From NCBI GenBank assembly GCA_003214195.1, contig QCLY01000004.1:1-55617 (forward strand): DNA of 55,617 bases. Direction: 5' to 3'. This DNA comes from Prochlorococcus sp. AG-418-G23. Its GTDB lineage: Bacteria > Cyanobacteriota > Cyanobacteriia > PCC-6307 > Cyanobiaceae. The notes beneath the pieces were generated by a model, which saw only the letters and a program-made list of their open reading frames with translations, did not search any database and had not been told where the DNA came from. Below, piece by piece: positions 37,120 to 46,435 of this stretch. The first letter of the stretch is position 1. Every line of letters starts with the position of its first letter. A program made the translations under genes and the position numbers.

Positions 37120-37562
37120 AATTAAATTTAAATTTGAAAAAAAAATTTCAAAGATTTTGTTTAGTATTAGTTTGCTTACTAGTATTAATTTTTCAATCTG
37201 ATATTACCAATTTAAAAGCTCTTACTATGGATACTTATCAAGATGAAATAGTCATAGAGGAATTAAGACTTAAAGTTCCTGGCGATTTAAAAGCAGCATG
37301 GTTGAATGCTGAAAAAGAAATATGGGAGCCATGGTTGTCTTCTCAAGATGGTTTTTTGGGGAGACAATTATTTTGGAATAAAGAAAAAGAAGAAGCTTTA
37401 ATATTGTTAAATTGGAAAAGTAAAAAATTATGGAAAGGTATACCAATGTCAGAAGTAAATGTAGTTCAACAAAAATTTGAAGATAATGTTAAAGCTGCGC
37501 TTAATGTAAGAGAAAATCCTTTTGAATTAATTTATGAGGGAGAGTTAGATAAGCAAAGATGA
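37116..37562 (+). CDS. Small exported cyanobacterial protein (TIGR03792-like)
   Basis: 148 residues. A basic N-terminus ([11 protein letters not shown]) and hydrophobic stretch [14 protein letters not shown] (15-28) form a signal peptide. The mature part has the pattern [42 protein letters not shown], like an antibiotic-biosynthesis-monooxygenase (ABM) dimeric alpha/beta-barrel fold. I recall this as the uncharacterised cyanobacterial TIGR03792 family; the function is unknown. It overlaps both neighbours by 4 bp (ATGA), so it is translationally coupled to ispF and larB. Confidence 0.78.
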   Translation: MKLNLNLKKKFQRFCLVLVCLLVLIFQSDITNLKALTMDTYQDEIVIEELRLKVPGDLKAAWLNAEKEIWEPWLSSQDGFLGRQLFWNKEKEEALILLNWKSKKLWKGIPMSEVNVVQQKFEDNVKAALNVRENPFELIYEGELDKQR

Positions 37563-38215
37563 ATTTTGATATCAAGTTTGATTTCCAAAGAAGAGAGAGG
37601 CTTGGACTTGTTGAGGCTATTTGGGGACAAGACAAGAGTGTCGACCAATTAAAGAGATTATCTGAGAGTGTATTAAGCAAAAATGAGGTTGTTTTCATAA
37701 CTAGGGTTAATAGTGAAAAGGCTTATTATCTTTTGGATTTGTATGAAGATGCAAATTTTTATGAAGAAGCAAATTGCCTAATAATTGGAAAAAATCTAAA
37801 TAAAATAAATACAAATAAAAAAGTTGCCATAATTTCTGGAGGTACAAGTGATTTGGACGTAACACTTGAAGCACAATTAGCTCTTGAAATTTATGGAGTG
37901 AATTGTCAATCATTTATAGATGTTGGAGTAGCAGGACTTCATCGATTAATGAGCCAGTTAGAAGAAATTAATAAGTTTGATGTATTAATAGTTTGCGCTG
38001 GAATGGAAGGAGCTTTGGCTACAGTTGTTGGAGGATTGTTGGCTCAACCGATAATTGCAGTACCTATCTCAGTTGGTTATGGCGTTAGCAAGGATGGGAA
38101 AACTGCTTTAAATAGTATGTTGTCGAGTTGTTCTCCAGGTATATCAGTTATGAATATAGATAATGGATACGGAGCAGCAATGGCAGCTCTGAGAATTATT
38201 AAAAGTATTTCTTAA
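37559..38215 (+). CDS. larB: LarB/CpmA-family PurE-like protein
   Basis: 218 residues. The C-terminal ~130 residues have the PurE-like fold of LarB: VAIISGGTSDLDVTLEAQLALEIYG, DVGVAGLHRLM, VCAGMEGALATVVGGLLAQPIIAVPISVGYG and DNGYGAAMAALRI. LarB carboxylates and hydrolyses nicotinic acid adenine dinucleotide to start synthesis of the nickel-pincer cofactor. The Synechococcus elongatus homologue CpmA was found as a modifier of circadian phase. Which role applies here is not known, and no larC, larE or larA is nearby. It ends the translationally coupled chain trmD/ispF-(exported protein)-larB. Confidence 0.85.
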   Translation: MNFDIKFDFQRRERLGLVEAIWGQDKSVDQLKRLSESVLSKNEVVFITRVNSEKAYYLLDLYEDANFYEEANCLIIGKNLNKINTNKKVAIISGGTSDLDVTLEAQLALEIYGVNCQSFIDVGVAGLHRLMSQLEEINKFDVLIVCAGMEGALATVVGGLLAQPIIAVPISVGYGVSKDGKTALNSMLSSCSPGISVMNIDNGYGAAMAALRIIKSIS

Positions 38216-38219
38216 ATAC

Positions 38220-38351
38220 TTACTTTTTTTCTATTTCAAGTAGGCTCTCTATCCACAAATTAAGTTGTTTAGAAAGAATTCCTTCTTCTCTCATTTTTAT
38301 TGCTTTTATTACCACTTCTGTATTTACCCACTCTGGAAATCTTTTCGGCAT
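38220..38351 (-). CDS. Small hypothetical protein, 43 residues
   Basis: Read by hand in the 478-bp gap after larB. It encodes MPKRFPEWVNTEVVIKA, then IKMREEGILSKQL, NLWIESLLEI and EKK. It is helical and amphipathic, with balanced Lys/Arg and Glu and two Trp, and no membrane span. The pattern PEWVN...AIKMREEGILSKQLNLWIESL looks like a genuine coding peptide of the short picocyanobacterial type rather than random AT-rich sequence. No function can be given. Confidence 0.6.
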   Translation of the reverse strand: MPKRFPEWVNTEVVIKAIKMREEGILSKQLNLWIESLLEIEKK

Positions 38352-38418
38352 TTATTTTTATATTAAATAACTTTAATTTGGAACAAATTTCTATAAAGAC
38401 AAGATCTAAGTAACAAAT

Positions 38419-38586
38419 TTAATCTTTTAGGTTTGATTTTGTACCTAATCTAGACAGCTCAGAGTATGTATGTTCACTTTCTACATTTTTTAATCTTTCA
38501 ATTAACTCAGAGAGATCTTTATGAGCTAACTCCCCGTTTTGCTCCCATTTTAAGGACCTTGAATTACTATTATTTTTTTCTTTCAT
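38419..38586 (-). CDS. Small hypothetical protein, 55 residues
   Basis: A second short minus-strand ORF in the same gap, 67 bp upstream of the 43-residue ORF. Its polar, charged sequence includes RSLKWEQNGELAHKDLSELI, then ERLKNVESEHTYSELSRLG. It looks helical, perhaps a short coiled coil, with no signal or membrane segment. Codon use is like its neighbours. I do not recognise it. The remaining bases of the gap (38587-38693) hold nothing I can identify. Confidence 0.55.
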   Translation of the reverse strand: MKEKNNSNSRSLKWEQNGELAHKDLSELIERLKNVESEHTYSELSRLGTKSNLKD

Positions 38587-38693
38587 TGTTTTACTTAAGT
38601 ATTAAGAATATAAAACGAAAATAAAAAAAAATTGGTAAATGTTTCAATCCTAAACTTAAAAAATTATGAAGATTTTAAATGTATAAAAATTTT

Positions 38694-38903
38694 TTATCCA
38701 CCACCAACTATTGAGACGATTTCTAAATTATCGCCATCTTTAAGTTCCACTTCCCCCCATTTTATTGAATTAATAATTAAATTATTTAGCTCCACGACAA
38801 TTGTGTTTGGTTTATATCCCATTAAATTTAGGGCTGTTGATAGTAGAGCCTTTTCTTTATCAAGTTCAATTTTTTTTTCTTCTCCATTTACTTTAATTTT
38901 CAT
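38694..38903 (-). CDS. thiS: Sulphur carrier protein ThiS
   Basis: 69 residues with a ubiquitin-like beta-grasp pattern: MKIKVNGEEKKI, LLSTALNLMGYKPNTIVVELNN, DNLEIVSIVGGG. It ends in Gly-Gly-Gly; the terminal Gly is activated to a thiocarboxylate that gives sulphur for the thiazole of thiamine. It overlaps the end of thiE by 11 bp, so the two are co-translated. Confidence 0.93.
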   Translation of the reverse strand: MKIKVNGEEKKIELDKEKALLSTALNLMGYKPNTIVVELNNLIINSIKWGEVELKDGDNLEIVSIVGGG

Positions 38904-39948
38904 GAGACAACTCTTTTAGGATCATAATAGCGTCTTCTTTAGGATCTTCAGAATTCATTAGTTGCGACACTAATGCAACTTTTTTAAACCCATTCCTTTT
39001 CAAATGTGAAATATTATTTGACTTAATTCCTCCGATAGCAAACCAAGGAATATTTATATCTTTTGTTAATGTTTTGATTTTTTCAATACCTATAGGTTTT
39101 TTGCTCTTTTTTGTTGAAGTTTCAAATACTGGACCTATCCCTATGTAATCACAACCCCCTTTAATCGCATTAGAAATATCAGTTTCATTATTTGCGCTTA
39201 TACCAATAATTTTTGAATATCCTAATAATTTTCTCGCAGTTTCTAAGTCTAAATCATCTGGTCCAAGATGAATTCCATCCGCATTAGATGCTAAAGCTAT
39301 ATCAAGTCTGTCGTTAATTATTAACAAAGAATTATATTTTTTACATAAATTTTTAATTTGAATCGCCTCTTGAAGATTATTTTTATCAGTACTTGTTTTA
39401 AATCTATGTTGAATGATTTTTACCCCCGCAATTAAAATCTCTTCTATTATTTCTAATAAATTGGCCCTTTGATCTGTTATTACATATAAATCATTTTCTT
39501 TTAATATTTCTTCCGAATTCTTATACTTGCTTAAACTCAACAAATCTATTTCTATAGTATATATTTCATATCTAATTTCAGAAGCAATTTTTGAGAGCTC
39601 ATGATTATGTAGCCTCGAGAATTCTTCTATTACTCTTAATGCCTCTTGAACTCTGGCTGAATTAGAACTTATAATTTGCTCAAATGTTTTTCTATTTATT
39701 TGCTCTTGATGAGTTAATCCTTTGCATTTGTCGTAAATATGATTTCTAGATTGTTTATACACTTTCAAATGATTTTTTCCTAAAATTTGTCTAAAATTTT
39801 TAATCCTTTTAACATATTTTTCTTTGCCTAGACCAAATCTAGCCCAATCCTCTAGTACCCTTAATCCTTCTCTAGCTCTGTCTAGATTAGCGTCAATAAT
39901 TTGATAAATTCTTAAATCATCAACGTTTGTATTATTGGAATTCTGCAT
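38893..39948 (-). CDS. thiE: Thiamine-phosphate synthase with N-terminal accessory domain
   Basis: 351 residues, against about 215 for stand-alone ThiE. Residues 1-145 are a helical domain (YQIIDANLDRAREGLRVLEDWARF; ARVQEALRVIEEFSRL) found fused to ThiE in cyanobacteria. Residues about 150-351 are the TIM-barrel synthase: DLYVITDQRANLLEII, IIQHRFK, LIINDRLDIALASNADGIHLGPDDL, IGISANNETDI, YIGIGPVFETSTKK and WFAIGGI. It couples HMP diphosphate with the thiazole phosphate. The order ribF-thiE-thiS is tight (6 bp, then an overlap). No TPP riboswitch is visible upstream. Confidence 0.94.
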   Translation of the reverse strand: MQNSNNTNVDDLRIYQIIDANLDRAREGLRVLEDWARFGLGKEKYVKRIKNFRQILGKNHLKVYKQSRNHIYDKCKGLTHQEQINRKTFEQIISSNSARVQEALRVIEEFSRLHNHELSKIASEIRYEIYTIEIDLLSLSKYKNSEEILKENDLYVITDQRANLLEIIEEILIAGVKIIQHRFKTSTDKNNLQEAIQIKNLCKKYNSLLIINDRLDIALASNADGIHLGPDDLDLETARKLLGYSKIIGISANNETDISNAIKGGCDYIGIGPVFETSTKKSKKPIGIEKIKTLTKDINIPWFAIGGIKSNNISHLKRNGFKKVALVSQLMNSEDPKEDAIMILKELSHEN

Positions 39949-39954
39949 TTTAAC

Positions 39955-40878
39955 TTAATTTTTATTGTTTTTAAAAATTCTTAGGGCTTTATCTTTATCT
40001 TCTTTAATTTGATTAGAAAGTTGATCTATGTTCTTGAACTGGATTTGAGATCTAAGCTTTTCAACTGGTTCTACAGATAGATTTAAACCATATAAATCGA
40101 TATCTTTATTAATTAAATGAACTTCAACAGCAGATGGCAATAAAGGATTTATTGTTGGTTGAGAGCCAAGATTCATAATAGATTCAATTTTTTGGTTGGA
40201 ATTTTCTAAAGTTGTCCAAGCTGCGTAAACTCCTTCTCCAGGTAAAAATTTTCTGCCATCTATTTCAAGATTTGCAGTAGGCCATCCTATACTTTTACCA
40301 ATCCCTTTACCTTTAACAACTTTTCCATTAAAACTATAAGGCCTTTTAAGCATTTTGAAAGCATTTTTCAGATCACTTTTCTCTAATAAATCTCTTATTC
40401 TGCTGCTGCTGATTCTACCCTCATCGTCTTCCAAAATTGGAGTGATTTTAAGTTTTATATCTGTATCTTTTATTGTATTTTTTATAGTATTTACATCTCC
40501 ACTTCTTCTAAAACCAAATTTAAAATTAGCACCCAAAGAAATGCTTTTTGCTTGCAATTGATTTATTAAAATTTTTCTCACAAATATTTCTGCACTATAT
40601 TTTGATAGTTCCTCATCAAAAGGAATCAGAACTAATTGTTCAATCCCAAGATCTTCAAGAATAGGTAGTTTTTCATAAGGGAGATCAAGTCTAAGACGTG
40701 TCTCTTTATAAAGAACTTCTCTTGGATGGGGCCAGAAGCTTGCAATTGTCGGGGTATATTGATTTTCTTCAACTACACTTTTAATTAATTTTCTGTGACC
40801 AGCATGTAGGCCATCAAAACTCCCAATAGCTATTGAAGTGGGATTCTTAACTTCAGATGGCGGTATTAAAGAGATCAA
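39955..40878 (-). CDS. ribF: Bifunctional riboflavin kinase / FAD synthetase
   Basis: 307 residues. The N-terminal nucleotidyltransferase domain has SIAIGSFDGLHAGHRKLI and SLGANFKFGFRRSGD, and the later SSSRIRDLLE motif. The C-terminal flavokinase domain has FNGKVVKGKGIGKSIGWPTANLEI and GEGVYAAW. It converts riboflavin to FMN and FAD. It is the first gene of the minus-strand run ribF-thiE-thiS and is divergent from the 177-residue membrane protein gene (68 bp). ribD lies at 46436. Confidence 0.96.
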   Translation of the reverse strand: MISLIPPSEVKNPTSIAIGSFDGLHAGHRKLIKSVVEENQYTPTIASFWPHPREVLYKETRLRLDLPYEKLPILEDLGIEQLVLIPFDEELSKYSAEIFVRKILINQLQAKSISLGANFKFGFRRSGDVNTIKNTIKDTDIKLKITPILEDDEGRISSSRIRDLLEKSDLKNAFKMLKRPYSFNGKVVKGKGIGKSIGWPTANLEIDGRKFLPGEGVYAAWTTLENSNQKIESIMNLGSQPTINPLLPSAVEVHLINKDIDLYGLNLSVEPVEKLRSQIQFKNIDQLSNQIKEDKDKALRIFKNNKN

Positions 40879-40946
40879 AAGATTACGTGCAATTTTATGA
40901 TTTTAATGGCAAATTTGAATAGATTATAGTTTATTAAATCAACTGA

Positions 40947-41480
40947 ATGTCTGACACAATTGATTTTCAGTCCCTTTCATTTGGAATGAGGCGCATTGGA
41001 TGGATACGCTTTTGGGTTCAATCCATTTTAGGTGTTGTTGTTGCAGCTGTTTTGCTTTTTTCAAATGTTGTAAACAATAGCGAAGGGCAGCTTGGCTTAG
41101 CACCTGGTCTATCACTCACTACAATATCCTTGATTTTACTACTTTTTAGTCTTTGGCAAGGTTGGCTAATAGTTAAAACAGGGAGAGCAATCGCAAGTAA
41201 TGCAAGACCTTCAAGAGGACAAACCAGTAAATTAATAAAAAGAGGTCTAATAGTTGATTTGTTAGGAATTTTGTTTGGTTTAATTGGATATCAAGCTCTT
41301 ATGGGCGCCCTATTTATACAAGCATCCTCTCAGACGACTGGACAATTGATAACAGCCCAGTCTGATATTCCAATTACTGGACTTGAAATATTATCAGTTC
41401 TCAGTAACACGCAAGTAATTGGTGCTCATTTTTTTGGACTTTGTTTTTCTTTATGGCTTTTAAGAAGGATTTACAAATGA
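40947..41480 (+). CDS. DUF3611-like membrane protein
   Basis: 177 residues with four hydrophobic segments (about 20-42, 58-75, 100-122, 150-172). The N-terminus [22 protein letters not shown] is the conserved start of a cyanobacterial and plastid membrane family that I recall as DUF3611, which has been compared with TIC21/CIA5. The function here is unknown. The 3' end overlaps surE by 21 bp. Confidence 0.72.
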   Translation: MSDTIDFQSLSFGMRRIGWIRFWVQSILGVVVAAVLLFSNVVNNSEGQLGLAPGLSLTTISLILLLFSLWQGWLIVKTGRAIASNARPSRGQTSKLIKRGLIVDLLGILFGLIGYQALMGALFIQASSQTTGQLITAQSDIPITGLEILSVLSNTQVIGAHFFGLCFSLWLLRRIYK

Positions 41481-42269
41481 ATTATTTATTTTAGGTAAGT
41501 CTTCTAAATTGCCTCTCCAAAACAAATCTGGTTCTACAGGCGTAAGTGATATTTTATTATCTTGAATTTGAGATACATCACTAGGCCAATTCCTAGGACC
41601 ATAACCTTTTGATTGAAGATCTAAAACGACCTCGCCTGCCAACCAATAGTAATCATCTCCCCTCGGGTCTTCTCTTTTGGAAAATTGATTTTTATATTTT
41701 CTTACTGATAATCTTGTCCAGGATAATTCTTTTATTTTGCTTTTATCGCAAGGGGGTATATTCAAATTTAAAAGAAGTGAAGTTGGCCAACTATCTTTAA
41801 TGGCTTGTTCGGCGATATTCATTGCAATTTCTCCGGCAAATTCAAAATTCTTCCATTTAAAACTTGCTACACTAATTGCCATTGAAGGAACATTTTCTAA
41901 AGTGCCTTCCATGGCGGCAGCAACAGTACCTGAACAGAAAATATCCGTTCCTAAATTAGGACCGTGATTTATTCCAGATAGAACTAGATCAGGTTTATGA
42001 TCCAAGAGCTCAGATAGAGCTAATTTGACGCAATCAGCAGGTGTGCCCGAACATCCCCAAGCTTCAATTCCTTCCTCAAATAATTCGTCTGCTCTTTCCA
42101 CTCTCAATGGAGATTGTAGAGTTAGACCGTGTCCAGTAGCTGATCTTTCTTGGTCAGGACACACTACTTTTACCTTATGTCCTCTTTTTTGCGCTGATTT
42201 TGCCAATGCCCTTATCCCTGCTGCAAAAACACCATCATCATTGCTAATTAATATATTTAACGGTTTCAT
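41460..42269 (-). CDS. surE: 5'/3'-nucleotidase SurE
   Basis: 269 residues. The acid phosphatase core is [18 protein letters not shown] with the metal-binding Asp pair, then [59 protein letters not shown] and LNLNIPP. It removes phosphate from nucleoside monophosphates. It overlaps the converging membrane-protein gene at the 3' end (41460-41480) and is divergent from pheS, with 68 bp between the starts. Confidence 0.96.
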   Translation of the reverse strand: MKPLNILISNDDGVFAAGIRALAKSAQKRGHKVKVVCPDQERSATGHGLTLQSPLRVERADELFEEGIEAWGCSGTPADCVKLALSELLDHKPDLVLSGINHGPNLGTDIFCSGTVAAAMEGTLENVPSMAISVASFKWKNFEFAGEIAMNIAEQAIKDSWPTSLLLNLNIPPCDKSKIKELSWTRLSVRKYKNQFSKREDPRGDDYYWLAGEVVLDLQSKGYGPRNWPSDVSQIQDNKISLTPVEPDLFWRGNLEDLPKINNSFVNPS

Positions 42270-42337
42270 TAATCAATAAATTTTATTTATGGTCGATATT
42301 TAAGTAAAATGAAGCAATACTTATTTTTACTATATCA

Positions 42338-43345
42338 GTGAGTCAGATTGAATCATTAAGTCAAATTGAGGAAAAACTAAATAATCTTTCTCTAACAGCA
42401 AAAAATAATATAGATAATGCTACTACCCATGAAGAACTCGATAAATTAAGAGTTTCCTTGCTAGGAAAAAAAGGTGATTTGTCAATTATCTTAAAAACAA
42501 TGGGCCAATTATCAGCTACCGATAGACCAATTGTTGGCCAGAAGGCAAATTTAATAAAGATAAATTTGCAGGAATTAATAACTGAAAGAAAAAATCTACT
42601 TAATAGTGAGGCCTTACTTAAAAAGATTAAAACAGAAAAAATTGATGTAACTATCCCTTCAATTGGAACCCCCCCTGGGAATAAACATCCCCTAATTTCA
42701 ACTCAAGATGAAATAATAGATATTTTTTGTGGTTTAGGATACTCAGTTGAAAATGGTCCTGAAATAGAAACTGATTTTTATAATTTTGAGTCTCTCAATA
42801 TACCCAAAAATCATCCCGCAAGAGATATGCAGGATACTTTCTATTTAGATGAGAATCAACTTTTAAGGACCCATACTTCTCCAGTTCAGATAAGGTACTT
42901 AGAGAAAAATCCTCCTCCAGTGAGAATTATTGCCCCTGGTAGAGTCTATAGGAGAGATGCTGTGGATGCTACTCATTCCCCTGTATTTAATCAGGTTGAG
43001 GTTTTATGTATCGATCAAGATATTAATTTTAGTCATTTAAGAGGAACAGTTCTTACATTTTTAAAAACCTTTTTTGGAGATATTCCTGTAAGATTTAGAG
43101 CTAGTTATTTCCCATTTACTGAACCTTCAGCAGAAGTAGACGTACAATGGAAAGGTAAATGGTTAGAAGTAATGGGCTGTGGCATGGTAGATCCAAAGGT
43201 CTTAGATAATTTAGGAATAGATTCTGAGAAATGGACTGGATTCGCTGCAGGATTAGGAGTTGAGAGATTTTGTATGGTAAGACATCAGATTGATGATATA
43301 AGAAAATTTTATACAAATGATCTTAGATTTTTAGATCAGTTCTAA
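42338..43345 (+). CDS. pheS: Phenylalanyl-tRNA synthetase alpha subunit
   Basis: 335 residues from a GTG start. The N-terminal coiled coil is at about 1-90 and the class II core follows: [43 protein letters not shown] (motif 1 region), [35 protein letters not shown] (motif 2) and [22 protein letters not shown] (motif 3). The beta subunit gene is not in the window. Confidence 0.97.
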   Translation: MSQIESLSQIEEKLNNLSLTAKNNIDNATTHEELDKLRVSLLGKKGDLSIILKTMGQLSATDRPIVGQKANLIKINLQELITERKNLLNSEALLKKIKTEKIDVTIPSIGTPPGNKHPLISTQDEIIDIFCGLGYSVENGPEIETDFYNFESLNIPKNHPARDMQDTFYLDENQLLRTHTSPVQIRYLEKNPPPVRIIAPGRVYRRDAVDATHSPVFNQVEVLCIDQDINFSHLRGTVLTFLKTFFGDIPVRFRASYFPFTEPSAEVDVQWKGKWLEVMGCGMVDPKVLDNLGIDSEKWTGFAAGLGVERFCMVRHQIDDIRKFYTNDLRFLDQF

Positions 43346-43411
43346 TAAAATTGGAAATATGAATTAGTATTGTCTAACAAAGTAGTTTAAAATAATTCTA
43401 GTTTTATTATT

Positions 43412-44323
43412 TTGTTGATACGTAAAGCAGGACTAATAGTTAATGATGGGAAAGAACTAGCTGTTCAAACTGCAACTTCTGTGCAAAAAAAATTGGAAAA
43501 GTCCAATTTTGAAGTTATTAGAGTTAGCAGTTCTGGGGGGATGGTCGGTTTTGCTAATCCTGATCAACACGTACGTCCACTGGGATATACAAATTGTGTT
43601 CCGGAAGGATTTGATTCATCAATGGAGTTTGCTATCGTTCTGGGCGGAGATGGTACTGTCTTATCTGCTGCCAGACAAACAGCTCCCGCAAAAATTCCTA
43701 TACTAACCATTAATACAGGTCATCTAGGTTTCCTTGCTGAAGCTTATTTGTCTAATTTAGATTTAGCTATCGACAAAATCATTACTGGAAATTGGGATAT
43801 TGAGGAAAGAACTTGCTTTATCGTTAGTGTAATGAGGAACGATCAGAGGAGATGGGAGTCTCTCTGCCTTAATGAGATGGCCCTTCATAGAGAACCCCTT
43901 ACAAGTATGTGTCATTTTGAGATTTCTATTGGGCGCCATGCTCCGGTAGATATTTCAGCAGATGGAGTAATTTTATCTACTCCTACTGGTTCTACTGCTT
44001 ATTCTTTAAGTGCTGGCGGGCCAGTTATTACACCTGATTGTCCTGTAGTGCAATTAACTCCAATTGCGCCACATTCCTTAGCATCAAGGGCACTAGTTTT
44101 TAATGATTCAGAGCCAGTTACAGTTTTCCCTGCGACTCCAGAAAGATTAGTGATGGTTGTTGATGGGAATGCGGGTTGTTATGTTTGGCCAGAAGATAGG
44201 GTTTTAATTAGAAAAAGCAAACACTCAGTTAAGTTTATTAGACTTGAAGATCATGAATTTTTTCAAGTATTAAGAAATAAACTTGGTTGGGGATTACCCC
44301 ATGTTGCTAAACCCAACAAATGA
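43412..44323 (+). CDS. nadK: NAD kinase
   Basis: 303 residues from the first of two consecutive TTG codons. The GGDGT motif is present ([16 protein letters not shown]), followed by [49 protein letters not shown] and [13 protein letters not shown]. It phosphorylates NAD to NADP. Cyanobacteria commonly have two NAD kinases; this appears to be one of them. The 67 bp before it show no clear Shine-Dalgarno sequence. Confidence 0.96.
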   Translation: MLIRKAGLIVNDGKELAVQTATSVQKKLEKSNFEVIRVSSSGGMVGFANPDQHVRPLGYTNCVPEGFDSSMEFAIVLGGDGTVLSAARQTAPAKIPILTINTGHLGFLAEAYLSNLDLAIDKIITGNWDIEERTCFIVSVMRNDQRRWESLCLNEMALHREPLTSMCHFEISIGRHAPVDISADGVILSTPTGSTAYSLSAGGPVITPDCPVVQLTPIAPHSLASRALVFNDSEPVTVFPATPERLVMVVDGNAGCYVWPEDRVLIRKSKHSVKFIRLEDHEFFQVLRNKLGWGLPHVAKPNK

Positions 44324-44334
44324 ATAGTATTAGT

Positions 44335-45612
44335 TTATTTTTTCCCTTTGAGTAAAAAAACAGGATTATTGGGTTCTAATCTCATTCCCTCCGCAATACT
44401 AAGGCTTTTGTAGGTTTGTATTAAATTTAAATTTGTTTTAAATTTTTTATCTTCTAATTCCTGTTTTAATTCTTCTAATGCGTGTATATCAATTATTGGG
44501 ATAACGATAATATCTCCAATACTCATATCTTGAGCAAGGGTATTAATAATTTGAAGTTTAGTCTTTTTATCACATCCTCCAATTACTAATCTATTTGGTT
44601 TTTCAAAAGAACTTAAATTTTTTGTATTTAAAATGTTTTTTATGTCTTCCTCAAAAATAAATTTTGGTTTAACACCAATCCTTTTTGAGTTTTCTAGTAT
44701 TAATTCCTTTGAGCCAATCCTTTTATCGATACATAACAAATTTAAATTAGGCCTTAATTTTAGTGCTTCTAAACCAATTGATCCACAACCTGCTCCTACA
44801 TCCCACATAACACCATTTATAGGGAGCTCTAGATCAGCTAATATTTGAACACGAACCTCCCTTTTAGTAAATAAATTTGGTCTATCATCAAAAGTTTTAA
44901 AAATATGGTCACTGATCCCGAAAAGAGGGAGATTATTATTTGAGTAATTTTTTTTTGTTTTTATAAGAACAACAATGTTCAAGCTTGATATATCAGAGGG
45001 TAATGCCTCTTTAATATTTAGTTTTCTTATATTTTCATTGTCTAAGCCTATCTCTTCACAGAGCCAAAAATCATAGAAGTCAATCAGATTTAATTCTGAT
45101 AAGTTGTTTTTGATTATTTCAATACTTTTGTTATTTGAATCTGTGATAATTGTCAAACTTGAAGGCTTTGCTTTAAGAGCCTTAATTAATGTATTCGAAT
45201 CTCTGCCGTGAATACTTACTTGAACAGAATCCTGCCATGGGATCTTTAACTTACTAAATGCTAGTTGAATACAAGTATTTGAAGGGTAAAAACTTAATTC
45301 ATCTTTTGAAAAATTTTCTAGTAATATCCTCCCAATTCCAAACCAAAGTGGATCGCCTCTCGAAATTAAAATTACATCACTTTTTTGAGATCTTAGCCAG
45401 TTAACAAGTTCATTATTGCTTTTGCTTGGAAAAAATGATTTCTTTTTTTCTAGATCATTTTTGCTCCATGATTTAATTTTTTCAAAATATGAGTTCGGCA
45501 CTGCAATATTCCCTGTCCTTAAAAATAAATCTTGTAATTTGGGAGGCAAATCTTCAAATATATATGAATTAATACCTACTACATGAATTTTTCTGTTAAC
45601 TTCGGTCATCAA
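44335..45612 (-). CDS. cobL: Precorrin-6Y C5,15-methyltransferase (decarboxylating)
   Basis: 425 residues with two domains. The N-terminal CbiE-like tetrapyrrole methyltransferase (about 1-215) has KIHVVGINSYIF, ILISRGDPLWFGIGR and FYPSNTCIQLAFSKLKIPWQD. The C-terminal CbiT-like Rossmann methyltransferase (about 235-425) has PINGVMWDVGAGCGSIGLEAL. It methylates C5 and C15 and decarboxylates during corrin ring synthesis; Prochlorococcus makes pseudocobalamin. No cobalamin riboswitch is seen upstream in the ~80-bp gap to the divergent gene at 45693. Confidence 0.93.
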   Translation of the reverse strand: MMTEVNRKIHVVGINSYIFEDLPPKLQDLFLRTGNIAVPNSYFEKIKSWSKNDLEKKKSFFPSKSNNELVNWLRSQKSDVILISRGDPLWFGIGRILLENFSKDELSFYPSNTCIQLAFSKLKIPWQDSVQVSIHGRDSNTLIKALKAKPSSLTIITDSNNKSIEIIKNNLSELNLIDFYDFWLCEEIGLDNENIRKLNIKEALPSDISSLNIVVLIKTKKNYSNNNLPLFGISDHIFKTFDDRPNLFTKREVRVQILADLELPINGVMWDVGAGCGSIGLEALKLRPNLNLLCIDKRIGSKELILENSKRIGVKPKFIFEEDIKNILNTKNLSSFEKPNRLVIGGCDKKTKLQIINTLAQDMSIGDIIVIPIIDIHALEELKQELEDKKFKTNLNLIQTYKSLSIAEGMRLEPNNPVFLLKGKK

Positions 45613-45692
45613 TATTTAATGAAAAGGAACAAAAATGTTTGAATGTTTTATTAAATTATCTTATTATTATTCGAGTTACCATAATAAATTAA

Positions 45693-45944
45693 TTGTCTGA
45701 AAGGAGAAAGAGATTACATGAATTATTGTTAACTCTTATCAATAAAGATAGTGAATTTGAGTTTATTGAAGATGATTCTAGCGATTTAATATCTAGCTAT
45801 TCTGAAAAAGACACTATGAATTTATCTCGAGTTATAGAAAAAAATCGTAATATAATCAAAAGGTATCAAGCTATCGTAAGAACAGCTGTAACTCTAGATG
45901 CTCTGATGGATTCTGAAAATGAAGAAAATTACAAAATCAAATAA
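45693..45944 (+). CDS. Small conserved hypothetical protein, 83 residues
   Basis: TTG start (SERRKRLHELLLTLINKDSEFEF). It is soluble and helical: a basic N-terminus, an acidic middle (EFIEDDSSDLISS), then NLSRVIEKNRNIIKRYQAIVRTAVTLDALMDSENEE. No family is recognised. It overlaps the next gene by 26 bp, which indicates co-translation and supports its being real. Confidence 0.7.
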   Translation: MSERRKRLHELLLTLINKDSEFEFIEDDSSDLISSYSEKDTMNLSRVIEKNRNIIKRYQAIVRTAVTLDALMDSENEENYKIK

Positions 45945-46419
45945 AAAATTTTTTTTAAAAGGAATATTACCTTTACTTTTGTTTTTATCCCTTATTTTTA
46001 ACCCATTAAAAGTATCTGCAGAAATTTCAGAAACAGAAATAAATGGGAAATTATTAAATGCTAGTAGTGAGTTTTTAAGAGACTTGGACTTTGAAACTTG
46101 GCAGTTAGTAGCATATAAATCACCTCTTTTGGAAAATAAATTAATTTTAAGGGTTATAGGATATCCAGGAAATCTTAGGATTGATCATCCAACAAGACTA
46201 GTTGTTGAATCTGGAAGAAAACAGTGGTCACTTGAAGATAAAACATTACTTAATTCAGAATTAGCGAATGACGGGAGACAAGCCGCTGCAGAATTTGATC
46301 TTGATGAGCTTATTAAAAATATTGATAAAAATAGACCATTGAGATTATCTTTGTCTGGTGTTTTCTCAGAGTTACCTGTTCCTCCTTTCTTGGTTAAAGA
46401 ATGGAGATCTCTGAGTTGA
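45919..46419 (+). CDS. Exported DUF3122-like protein
   Basis: 166 residues. A strongly basic start (KKITKSNKKFFLKG) and hydrophobic core ILPLLLFLSLIFNPL (16-30) with a possible cleavage after KVSA make a signal peptide. The mature part has DLDFETWQLVAYKSPLLENKLILRVIGYPGNLRIDHPTRLVV and ends PPFLVKEWRSLS. It resembles the cyanobacterial DUF3122 family; no function is known. It overlaps the preceding ORF by 26 bp and is followed 16 bp later by ribD. Confidence 0.75.
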   Translation: MKKITKSNKKFFLKGILPLLLFLSLIFNPLKVSAEISETEINGKLLNASSEFLRDLDFETWQLVAYKSPLLENKLILRVIGYPGNLRIDHPTRLVVESGRKQWSLEDKTLLNSELANDGRQAAAEFDLDELIKNIDKNRPLRLSLSGVFSELPVPPFLVKEWRSLS

Positions 46420-46435
46420 TTTTCAAATATGAGAG

